The notes beneath the pieces were generated by a model. That model searched no databases. It was given only the letters and a program-made list of their open reading frames with translations, and was not told the origin of the DNA. Source: Tidjanibacter sp. (GTDB lineage Bacteria > Bacteroidota > Bacteroidia > Bacteroidales > Rikenellaceae). Taken from it: DNA of 32,571 nt. The stretch lies in contig JAFTUI010000008.1 in assembly GCA_017466345.1 (NCBI GenBank), positions 1-32,571 on the forward strand. Reading direction: 5' to 3'. How positions within the stretch are numbered: position 1 is the stretch's first letter; every line of letters starts with the position of its first letter. The translations under genes were made by a program, and so were the position numbers. Of the stretch, positions 1 to 5,650 are shown piece by piece.

Positions 1-175
1 ATTAGACCAAATTTCTCCGGATTATCCCCCAGTTACGGGTAGGTTGCATACGCGTTACGCACCCGTGCGCCGGTCGCCACCAAATGTATTGCTACATCTT
101 ATGCTGCCCCTCGACTTGCATGTGTTAGGCCTGCCGCTAGCCTTCATCCTGAGCCAGGATAAAACTCGCCATTGT
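1..175 (-). rRNA. rrs: 16S ribosomal RNA, 5' end (partial, runs off the left edge)
   Basis: Read on the minus strand, 167-148 gives the conserved 16S start block (GAGTTTTATCCTGGCTCAG), followed by the GATGAAGGCTAGCGGCAGG and CTAACACATGCAAGTCGAG blocks that open bacterial 16S genes. By analogy with E. coli numbering, mature nucleotide 1 lies near 175. Only about the first 175 nt (V1 and its flanks) are present. The V1 sequence and the GGCGACCGGCGCACGGGTGC block look like Bacteroidales, most like Alistipes/Rikenellaceae; that assignment is from memory. The gene is transcribed leftward from the tandem promoters at 336-481. Confidence 0.96.
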
Positions 176-267
176 AAAAAAAGTTTTGTTAAAATCTTGG
201 CTTGTTTCTCAAAGGCATTGAATTCAAAAACCTTGAATATTTTTGAACGTATTTAGCTGCTTCATTA

Positions 268-280
268 CTTCAAAGAACAT
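268..280 (-). promoter_or_regulatory. boxA-like antitermination site in the rRNA leader
   Basis: The minus strand reads ATGTTCTTTGAAG here, close to the rRNA boxA consensus (TGCTCTTTAACA), about 95 nt upstream of the mature 16S end and downstream of both promoters. That is where an Nus-factor recruiting site is expected in an rRNA leader. Assigned by resemblance and position only. Confidence 0.55.
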
Positions 281-335
281 ATTGTTCGTGATAAAGATCC
301 TGCTTTGTCACGCCGCTAACTTTCAAAGCGGACTG

Positions 336-366
336 CAAAGGTAAGGACTTTTTTTGAACTTCCAAA
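336..366 (-). promoter_or_regulatory. rRNA promoter, proximal
   Basis: On the minus strand a -33 TTTG (366-363) is separated by exactly 19 nt from a -7 TACCTTTG (343-336). This matches the Bacteroidota housekeeping sigma consensus (TTTG, 19-21 nt, TAnnTTTG). Predicted transcription start near 330, about 155 nt upstream of mature 16S. The flank resembles the second promoter at 451-481, so the pair probably arose by duplication. Confidence 0.8.
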
Positions 367-450
367 TTTTCTCAAAAAAATTTTCAAAAATTTTTCCGTC
401 ACACTCTATCTCAGAACTCGTGTGCTTTCGTTATTTTTTGAAAGCGGATG

Positions 451-481
451 CAAAGGTAGCGACTTTTTCGTAACCTGCAAA
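451..481 (-). promoter_or_regulatory. rRNA promoter, distal
   Basis: A second full promoter: -33 TTTG (481-478), 19-nt spacer, -7 TACCTTTG (458-451), minus strand, 115 nt upstream of the proximal copy with identical geometry and the same -7 octamer. Tandem strong promoters are expected ahead of an rRNA operon. The span 482-660 upstream is AT-rich and could hold UP-like sequence, but I see no defined motif there. Confidence 0.78.
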
Positions 482-663
482 TCTTTCGCGGAAAAAATTT
501 CGGCACTTTTTGGCGCATTTTTTGTAAGTTGCCGAAAATCCGAATTTTACCCCAACTACGCAAAAATCACATTTAACATTGGCTTAACATTGCCCCTGAG
601 CACACTCTCTGGCGGTTCCCTATATATAATATAGGTATGGGGGAATTCAAAATTCAAAATTCA

Positions 664-752
664 AGCAAATGCGAATAAGCGAGTGCAGAGGGCACTTGTG
701 CACTCTGCCGAGCGGGAGCATTTTAGAGCAGCCGAAGGCTGGTCAATTCAAA
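664..752. repeat. Type A palindromic intergenic repeat, copy 1
   Basis: About 85 bp. It opens with CAAATGCGAATAAGCGAG, then a hairpin (GCAGAG 685-690 with CTCTGC 703-708; inner GCA/TGC around loop CTTG), then CCGAGCGGGAGCATTTTAGA, and ends with a triloop hairpin CAGCC-GAA-GGCTG (729-741). Homologous copies lie at 922-1010 and 23468-23553. It is flanked by AATTCAA heptamer repeats. Non-coding. Confidence 0.85.
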
Positions 753-756
753 ATTG

Positions 757-876
757 ACAGACCTCTCCCGCCCTTTGGGCACCCTCCCTGCTCGGCGAGG
801 ACGCCGAGCACAATTTCGACCACCCCTCCTACCCTCCCCTCATCGTAGGGGAGGAACTCCTTTGATATAGGGGAGG
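757..876. repeat. Type D palindromic repeat, copy 1
   Basis: About 115 bp between two type A copies. It contains a GCCC-TTT-GGGC triloop (770-780), a GCTCGGCG/CGCCGAGC hairpin (790-809) and a CCTCCCCT...AGGGGAGG palindrome near 833-855. The same block occurs in inverted orientation at 4013-4133 and as a shortened derivative at 5196-5243. Confidence 0.85.
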
Positions 877-921
877 GATAAAATACTCGCAGGCGTAGCC
901 TGCACCATAATTTTCAATTTT

Positions 922-1010
922 CGCAAATGCGAGTCGAGCGAGGGCAGAGGGCACTTGTGCACTATGCCGAGCGGGAGCATTTTAGACAAAACAAAGTTTT
1001 GTCAATTTTC
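922..1010. repeat. Type A palindromic intergenic repeat, copy 2
   Basis: Same layout as copy 1. The terminal triloop stem is entirely different: GACAAAAC-AAA-GTTTTGTC (985-1003) replaces CAGCC-GAA-GGCTG, yet complementarity is perfect in both. A further triloop GCAGGC-GTA-GCCTGC (889-903) lies just before it. The repeat runs into AATTTTC heptamers, next to the promoter of the following gene. Confidence 0.83.
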
Positions 1011-1013
1011 AAT

Positions 1014-1044
1014 TTTCAATTTTCAACTTCTAATTGTATATTTG
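1014..1044 (+). promoter_or_regulatory. Promoter of the polyprenyl synthase gene
   Basis: A -7 TATATTTG at 1037-1044 is preceded, at a 19-nt spacing, by TTTC (1014-1017), one mismatch from -33 TTTG. The start codon at 1085 lies about 35 nt beyond the predicted transcription start. The -33 falls inside AATTTTC heptamer repeats, so the repeat supplies part of the promoter. Confidence 0.6.
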
Positions 1045-1084
1045 CACTGCTTTTGCTCTACCCAAACGCAAAAGGGATTAATAA

Positions 1085-2077
1085 ATGAACGAGAACAGAA
1101 CCATAACGCTTGCCGAGATTAAGGCTCCTCTGGCGGAGGAGATGGCGGCTTACGAGCGTTTCCTCAGGGAGGCTCTCCACTCCGAGAGTCGCTATTTCGA
1201 TGGCATATTGGAGTATATCTTCGACAATCGAGGCAAGGGTGTGCGCCCCACGCTGGTGATGTTGTGGGCTAAGATGCTCTCTGGCGGCAAGCCTTTTGGC
1301 AAGAGGGTGCTGCTGTCGGCATCGCTCATTGAGCTTATCCACACCGCCTCGCTCGTGCACGATGACGTGATAGACCGCGCCAACCTGCGCCACGGTAAGG
1401 CTTCGGTAAACGAGATGTATGGCGGCAGGAATGCCATTCTCACGGGTGACTTCATCCTCTCGCGCATCTTTGAGCTCGGTATGGAGAGTTTGGAGTTCGA
1501 CATCCTGACCTATGTTTCGCACTCCATAAAGTGGCTCTGCGAGGGCGAGGTTATACAAGACGAGCAGACCAAAACGCTCGGTATGACCCACGAGCGTTAC
1601 TACGACATCATCGACAAGAAGACCGCCTCGCTGCTGGCTATCAGCTGTGGTGTGGGTGCTCTTGCCGTCAAAGCCAAAGCCGCCGAGGTGGATGCTGCCT
1701 ACGAGTTTGGTCGCAATATAGGTATGGCTTTCCAGATTAAGGACGACATCCTCGACTATGCTGCTGCCGACCAGACGGGTAAGCCCACTTGTGCCGACCT
1801 CAGGGAGCACAAAATCACACTCCCTCTCTTGGAGGCTCTCTCGCAGATGGACGCCGAGGAGGAGCAGCAAACCCGCCAGGCAGTCGGCAAGGGCGATGAC
1901 GAGGCTATTGCACTCATTCAGCAGAAGATTGAGAAATTTGGCGGCATAGAGCGTGCCGAAAGGATTATGGCGGAGTATATCGCCTCTGCCAAGGAGGCAC
2001 TTACGCTCTACCCCGCCTCAGAGTATCGCACCGCCTTGGAGGCTATGTGCGACTTCTTGGCTCAGAGGAAGAAGTAG
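1085..2077 (+). CDS. ispB: Polyprenyl diphosphate synthase (trans-isoprenyl, medium/long chain)
   Basis: 330 residues, the usual size for this family. It shows both aspartate-rich Mg-diphosphate sites: DDVID at 93-97 (FARM) and DDILD at 219-223 (SARM), plus the GKGVRP block at 50-55 that binds isopentenyl diphosphate. The residue five before the first DDxxD is alanine, not aromatic, which in this family fits products longer than farnesyl diphosphate. The enzyme should condense isopentenyl diphosphate units onto an allylic primer in the cytoplasm, giving the side chain of menaquinone, the usual Bacteroidota quinone. The exact chain length cannot be read from sequence. The ATG at 1085 gives the normal N terminus. 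It stands alone and ends at a strong terminator shared with the convergent lipoprotein gene. The symbol is by family resemblance. Confidence 0.9.
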   Translation: MNENRTITLAEIKAPLAEEMAAYERFLREALHSESRYFDGILEYIFDNRGKGVRPTLVMLWAKMLSGGKPFGKRVLLSASLIELIHTASLVHDDVIDRANLRHGKASVNEMYGGRNAILTGDFILSRIFELGMESLEFDILTYVSHSIKWLCEGEVIQDEQTKTLGMTHERYYDIIDKKTASLLAISCGVGALAVKAKAAEVDAAYEFGRNIGMAFQIKDDILDYAAADQTGKPTCADLREHKITLPLLEALSQMDAEEEQQTRQAVGKGDDEAIALIQQKIEKFGGIERAERIMAEYIASAKEALTLYPASEYRTALEAMCDFLAQRKK

Positions 2078-2097
2078 TGGTACGCCACGACAAAATA

Positions 2098-2132
2098 AGC
2101 CGCCCCAACCGACAATGGTTGGGGCGGCTTTG
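2098..2132. terminator. Strong hairpin terminator between convergent genes
   Basis: A perfect 11-bp stem, CCGCCCCAACC (2100-2110) with GGTTGGGGCGG (2117-2127), has a 6-nt loop and is followed by CTTTGTCATTT. It lies 20 nt after the synthase stop and before the end of the opposing lipoprotein gene, so it can serve both strands. Confidence 0.85.
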
Positions 2133-2155
2133 TCATTTCGGCGCATCACAACACC

Positions 2156-3763
2156 CTATTCGGGAGTTTCATCGCCGGGGTTGTAGATGGGGTAATCAGC
2201 CAAACCTGCCTCTATGCGTCCTGTCCAATCAACATCGAACACATCGCCATTCTCCCCCACTGCGTGGGCGACAATATGATATTCGTTGCCGATATGCTCT
2301 ACAACCATAGATGCCTCCACAAAAACGGACACCACCGGTCTCTCCGTATCTGAGTAGTAAATGAATCTGGAATCTTCTTTATGGAGATAATTAGACTCTC
2401 CATTGAGCAAATACTCTCCCTCGGGAATGATATATTTCTCATCTCCACACTCCAAAGTAAAATAAACCACTTTGTAAACGTCTATCTGGAATATCACTTG
2501 CAGTGGCATCGCTCCCCCGCCGTAGCCATAGACACGTTCGAAGGGCATAAGCTCGGGAATATCATCGCCGGGATGGTAAACGGGAATCCAGGATTGGCTG
2601 GTATCCACACGCCCTGTCCAATCCACCTTATATATCATACCATCCGAATCCTCGACATCGAGCACAAACCTATACTTGTTGTCAACATATTCCACATCGA
2701 GGGTAGCACTCACAATGTCTGCTATATCGTCCCCCGCCATATCTCCTATACGAGAGTAACTTTGAATGATGGTCTCTTCTTCCCAATCATATCGTCCTTC
2801 TGGTAGCAAACCATAGGTGCCTTCATCCACGCTAACGGATACCAACAACTGTCTTATCTCCTCACCGTCTGTGAAACAGAAATAGATATCATAGTTAGTC
2901 TCCATATAATTAACTCTTACTCCATAATCGAGAGCAAACCTCATTCCTGTTTCGGATTCGGGAGTTTCCTCACCGGGGTTGTAGAAAGGATATTGGTCAT
3001 CCCTTTCTATCTGTCCCGTCCACTCACACGCAAAGACTTCGCCATCTTCGTAGCCCTCGGCTGTGGCAACAAACTGATACTCATTACCAATATGTTTCAC
3101 TTCGAGCGAGGCTTTCTTAAAGTCTTTTACATAGCGACCAATATCATTGATATAGACAAATCCCGAGTAAACGGTTGTCTCCTCGTCCTCATCCTTGCCA
3201 TAGAGATATGTGCCCTCGGGGATAACTCGCGAACCATCGATGCCACGAACATTAAACCTTACCTCCACAAACTCCTTACCCTCCACTTGAAAGTAAATGT
3301 CAAAGTGTGTTTCAATCCAATGTCCGTAATAGCCATACACGCCTACAACGGTTGAAAGTTCCGGCTCGGTGACGGGCTCCTCGCCGACAAAAATCTCTTC
3401 TAACTCCATTGTCTGTGTGCCGTCTTTGGATATTGCCACTACCCATATACCTTTGGTGTCATTCCAGGGCATTGTGTACTCCACCACTATCGACTCTTCG
3501 GTGAACCGCGTGCCATTCTCCACAACATAGTTCATTCCGTTGATTGCATCGCCAATGTACCAATAACCCTCAACAGCATTTTGGGTTGTGATGGTAAAAC
3601 TAACAACATTCGCAGGCTCGCCCTCCACCTCGTTCTTCACAATCGTCACTTCGGGCTGTATGGGAGTAAGGGGCAGAGGCTCCTCATCGTGCCTCTGACA
3701 ACTTGCCGCCGCACCAACCATTACCATCGCCAGCAGGGCGTAAAATAGACTCTTCGCTTTCAT
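2156..3763 (-). CDS. Surface-type lipoprotein with three internal ~125-residue repeats
   Basis: 535 residues. The N terminus is a lipoprotein signal peptide with a lipobox ending at C22 (AAASC), followed by an acidic stretch. Residues of about 35-130 form a small beta-rich domain of the kind that follows the lipobox in many Bacteroidota lipoproteins. Three repeats follow (roughly 137-265, 270-400, 405-535). Each has an IPEG/LPEG-x-Y turn, a V.HIGN-Y or similar strand, a DWTG or EWTG motif, and ends in YNPG-(D/E)-ETPE or YHPGDDIPE. The last repeat ends at the stop codon immediately after TPE, so the C terminus is cut exactly at a repeat boundary. It is predicted to be outer-membrane anchored. 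I do not recognise a named family and assign no function. It is transcribed alone, convergent with the synthase gene. Confidence 0.8.
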   Translation of the reverse strand: MKAKSLFYALLAMVMVGAAASCQRHDEEPLPLTPIQPEVTIVKNEVEGEPANVVSFTITTQNAVEGYWYIGDAINGMNYVVENGTRFTEESIVVEYTMPWNDTKGIWVVAISKDGTQTMELEEIFVGEEPVTEPELSTVVGVYGYYGHWIETHFDIYFQVEGKEFVEVRFNVRGIDGSRVIPEGTYLYGKDEDEETTVYSGFVYINDIGRYVKDFKKASLEVKHIGNEYQFVATAEGYEDGEVFACEWTGQIERDDQYPFYNPGEETPESETGMRFALDYGVRVNYMETNYDIYFCFTDGEEIRQLLVSVSVDEGTYGLLPEGRYDWEEETIIQSYSRIGDMAGDDIADIVSATLDVEYVDNKYRFVLDVEDSDGMIYKVDWTGRVDTSQSWIPVYHPGDDIPELMPFERVYGYGGGAMPLQVIFQIDVYKVVYFTLECGDEKYIIPEGEYLLNGESNYLHKEDSRFIYYSDTERPVVSVFVEASMVVEHIGNEYHIVAHAVGENGDVFDVDWTGRIEAGLADYPIYNPGDETPE

Positions 3764-3898
3764 AACTCGTGCTTATTTATTATCGTTCTTTCTTTGCATT
3801 GTATTCATTACAAATTAAATCTAATTCAAAATTAGTGAAAATTTTTGTAACCGACAATAGTGCGGGCGAAAAAATTGCGGTGGCGGGACGTTTTTTTC

Positions 3899-4012
3899 TG
3901 ATTCAAGAGTTCTAAGGCTTATGAGGCTTATAGGGCTTATAGGAGTAGGGTCTTTAAGGACCTTAATGTCCTTAATGTCCTTAATGTCCTTAATGTCCTT
4001 AATGTCCTTAAA
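3899..4012. repeat. 9-nt-period array, locus 1
   Basis: This starts with AGGCTTATG/AGGCTTATA/GGGCTTATA-type units (from about 3911), passes through a short palindrome GGTCTTTAAGGACC (3949-3962), and continues as six exact or near-exact units of CCTTAATGT to 4012. Unit length stays at 9 nt while the unit changes. A similar succession is at 17735-17862. Together with the type D copy and the next array it fills most of the 3764-4349 gap; I see no gene there. Confidence 0.9.
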
Positions 4013-4133
4013 CACCCTCCCCTAAGTTAGAGTAGTTCCTCCCCTACGATGAGGGGAGGTTAGGAGGGACGGTCGAAATTGCGCTCGGCGTCCCCGCCGA
4101 GCAGGGAGGGTGCCGAAGGCGGGAGAGGTATGT
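4013..4133. repeat. Type D palindromic repeat, copy 2 (inverted)
   Basis: This is the reverse complement of the block at 757-876. It keeps the GCTCGGCG/CGCCGAGC hairpin (4083-4102) and the CCTCCCCT/AGGGGAGG palindrome near 4038-4059. Its triloop is GCC-GAA-GGC instead of GCCC-TTT-GGGC. The opposite orientation argues for mobility or inversion. Confidence 0.85.
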
Positions 4134-4137
4134 TCTC

Positions 4138-4222
4138 CAGCAACCCCTGCACCCCCTGCAACCCCTGGAACCCCTGTAACCCCTGTCACCCCTGCAACCC
4201 CTGTCACCCTTGTCACCCCCGC
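4138..4222. repeat. 9-nt-period array, locus 2 (CCCTGNAAC/CCCTGTCAC units)
   Basis: About nine units of a C-rich nonamer, CCCTG(C/T)(A)AC and CCCTGTCAC, run to about 4222. If read in frame they would encode alternating Cys-Asn-Pro/Cys-His-Pro tripeptides, but there is no credible start or context for translation, so I treat the stretch as a repeat. Confidence 0.88.
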
Positions 4223-4333
4223 AATAAAATCGAGTTGCCCACCAACCACAGACAATCCCTCACCACCCCCTTGACTTTTGCGAGGTTTATGGTAATTATT
4301 TTTATTGGGGCGCGAGATTTGCAGAAAAATTAC

Positions 4334-4341
4334 TATATTTG
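4334..4341 (+). promoter_or_regulatory. -7 element of the zeta-toxin-like gene
   Basis: TATATTTG matches the Bacteroidota -7 consensus and ends only 8 nt before the ATG at 4350. Transcription would start 1-4 nt before the start codon, giving a leaderless or nearly leaderless message. No good -33 is visible at 19-21 nt spacing. Confidence 0.55.
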
Positions 4342-4349
4342 CAATTACT

Positions 4350-4919
4350 ATGCGAAGACTTTACATCATAGCGGGCTGCAATGGGGCGGGAAAGACTACC
4401 GCCTCCTATACGATGTTGCCCGAAATGCTCGATTGTCGCGAATTTGTCAATGCTGACGAAATCGCCAAAGGTCTTTCGCCCTTCAATCAGGAACGTATGG
4501 CTATCGAGGCAGGTCGCATAATGCTCCAACGTATGGAGGACCTGCTGAGCCAAGACGAGGATTTCGCCTTCGAAACCACCCTCGCATCGCGCTCCTACAC
4601 ACAATTTATCGAGAAGGCTCACGCCAAAAACTACTTTGTCACGCTGCTATTTTTTTGGCTTCCCTCGCCCGAACTTGCCATTGAGAGGGTTGCTACGCGC
4701 GTTGCCGAGGGTGGACACAACATTCCCGAAGATGTCATACGCCGCCGCTACGACAGCGGTATCCGCAACTTCAAGGCGCTCTATATGCCCAACTGCGACT
4801 TCTGGACCATCTACGACAACAGCGGCACCGATGGTGTAAAGCAGATTGCTTGGGGACAAGGCACCCTCATAAGGGAGATTTTGGAGCCTGAGTCGTACAA
4901 CAAAATTATGGAACTATGA
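4350..4919 (+). CDS. Zeta-toxin-like P-loop kinase
   Basis: 189 residues from the ATG at 4350. A longer reading would need a TTG start upstream of the promoter, so I reject it. Walker A is GCNGAGKT (9-16). It is followed by NADEIAKGL, whose D36 fits the zeta-toxin position that activates the substrate, then FETTLASR (E75, R81), and a [11 protein letters not shown] block with arginines suited to the lid. This is the zeta-toxin/AAA_33 pattern. Classical zeta toxins phosphorylate UDP-N-acetylglucosamine and poison cell-wall synthesis, but many chromosomal relatives have unknown substrates. It overlaps the next small gene by 4 nt (ATGA), so the two are translationally coupled. Toxin activity is inference. 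Confidence 0.8.
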   Translation: MRRLYIIAGCNGAGKTTASYTMLPEMLDCREFVNADEIAKGLSPFNQERMAIEAGRIMLQRMEDLLSQDEDFAFETTLASRSYTQFIEKAHAKNYFVTLLFFWLPSPELAIERVATRVAEGGHNIPEDVIRRRYDSGIRNFKALYMPNCDFWTIYDNSGTDGVKQIAWGQGTLIREILEPESYNKIMEL

Positions 4920-5092
4920 GCGAACTGGATTTGACACAATTGCAAGAGAAGATAGATAGCGGTGTGCGCCTGGCACAGCGCAGACTCATCGAGCGCACCA
5001 TCAAGGAGCACGGCGACCTTGTGGTGGAGCAAGATGGCGAGGTTGTACACATCAAAGCCGAAGATCTCGAAGAGTTGTGCGTGGAGAGCTAA
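4916..5092 (+). CDS. 58-residue acidic partner of the zeta-like kinase (candidate antitoxin)
   Basis: Starts at the ATG that overlaps the kinase stop codon (4916-4919, ATGA). The product begins [10 protein letters not shown], has a basic helix around residues 19-30 (RLAQRRLIERTIK) and an acidic C-terminal half (VVEQDGEVV..., EDLEELCVES). It ends 34 nt before a perfect terminator, so the pair is a complete two-gene operon. Size, charge and coupling suit a partner or antitoxin. The order (enzyme first, small protein second) is opposite to classical epsilon/zeta pairs, and I see no clear epsilon homology. Residues like GEVVHIKAEDL could equally be a small regulatory or chaperone-like fold. Confidence 0.72.
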   Translation: MSELDLTQLQEKIDSGVRLAQRRLIERTIKEHGDLVVEQDGEVVHIKAEDLEELCVES

Positions 5093-5125
5093 GATAGCCC
5101 TCCCCCACCCCATAGTATATATAAT

Positions 5126-5160
5126 AAAAGGTGCACCCAAGTGGGTGCACCTTTTATTTT
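5126..5160 (+). terminator. Perfect intrinsic terminator after the kinase/small-protein pair
   Basis: A 13-bp perfect stem, AAAAGGTGCACCC (5126-5138) with GGGTGCACCTTTT (5143-5155), has a 4-nt loop (AAGT) and a T-rich tail to 5160. It isolates the two-gene unit from the repeats that follow. Confidence 0.92.
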
Positions 5161-5195
5161 GGATGCAGCCCCACTGACTTGGGGATACTTTCTTT

Positions 5196-5243
5196 ACAGA
5201 CCTCTCCCGCCCTGCGGGCACCCTCCCCTAAGTTAAGGGAGGG
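5196..5243. repeat. Type D repeat, shortened derivative
   Basis: It keeps the left end of the type D block and its triloop (GCCC-TGC-GGGC) but joins directly to a CCTCCCCTAAGTTAAGGGAGGG palindrome-like end. The central GCTCGGCG hairpin is missing, as expected of an internal deletion. Confidence 0.75.
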
Positions 5244-5396
5244 ATGCAGGGATTACAAGGGTTACAGGGGTTACAAGGAAAACAAGGATAACAAGGAAGA
5301 ATTCCCCCTGCAACCCCTGTTATCCCTGTTATCCCTGTTATCCCTGTTATCCCTGGAACTCTTAGGACTATTGACGTTAGACGTTAGACGTTAGAC
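5244..5396. repeat. Inverted 9-nt-period arrays plus GTTAGAC cassette
   Basis: Units such as ACAGGGGTT, ACAAGGAAA and ACAAGGATA run to about 5300. After a GAATTC centre, the complementary-type units CTGCAACCC and CTGTTATCC run to about 5355. The two halves can fold on each other (GGATAACA with TGTTATCC). The locus ends with CTTAGGACTATTGACGTTAG followed by tandem ACGTTAG heptamers to 5396. Confidence 0.88.
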
Positions 5397-5526
5397 CAAA
5401 AAAATGCATATAACGCGATGGATGCAAGGCTTACGAGAAAGCGGAGTCCGCAGTTTGCTTAACGCAAATGAGGAACTCCGCTTATCGAAGTATAACGCAG
5501 CAGACGCGCGTTATATGTGTTTTTCC
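5396..5526. repeat. Type B long-hairpin repeat, copy 1
   Basis: Outer ends pair as GCATATAACGCG with CGCGTTATATGTG. The middle stem is GCGGAGT (5441-5447) with ACTCCGC (5475-5481). The core CCGCAGTTTGC...GCAAATGAGGA has inner stem TTTGC/GCAAA (5454-5458 with 5464-5468). A and T runs flank the ends. It sits head-to-tail with copy 2. Confidence 0.88.
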
Positions 5527-5650
5527 AAAAAAAGCATATAAGCGAGCGTATTTTAGGCGCACAAGAAAACCACCTCCGCAGTTTACAAGGCGTAAATGAG
5601 GAGGTGGTTTATCGCAGTGCAACGCCAAAGACGCCGCTTAGATGCATTTT
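5527..5650. repeat. Type B long-hairpin repeat, copy 2, abutting the protease stop codon
   Basis: Middle stem AAACCACCTC with GAGGTGGTTT (5567-5576 and 5601-5610); inner stem TTTAC/GTAAA (5582-5586, 5592-5596). Both stems differ from copy 1 yet remain complementary. The element ends in a T run at 5646-5650, directly against the stop codon of the M16 protease gene (5651-5653). It could act as that gene's terminator. Confidence 0.88.

Noticed and set aside
1058-1870. Open frame opposite the polyprenyl synthase
   Set aside because: The plus-strand frame carries both DDxxD motifs and a promoter; the opposite frame has neither motif nor signal.
3821-4015. Possible KDIKDI-repeat peptide
   Set aside because: It is the translation of the 9-nt CCTTAATGT array. 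A 9-nt period always gives tripeptide repeats; there is no separate evidence for translation.
4079-4456. Possible Cys-rich (CNPC/CHPC) metal-binding protein
   Set aside because: The Cys residues come from the CCCTGYAAC nonamer array and the frame runs through a type D repeat into the zeta-like gene in the wrong frame.
5244-5360. CRISPR array
   Set aside because: The repeat unit is 9 nt with no spacers and no cas genes are present; repeats are contiguous.
5396-5650. Type B elements as tRNA or other known structured RNA genes
   Set aside because: The folds are single long hairpins without cloverleaf features, anticodon arm or CCA end, and they sit against stop codons in several unrelated places.
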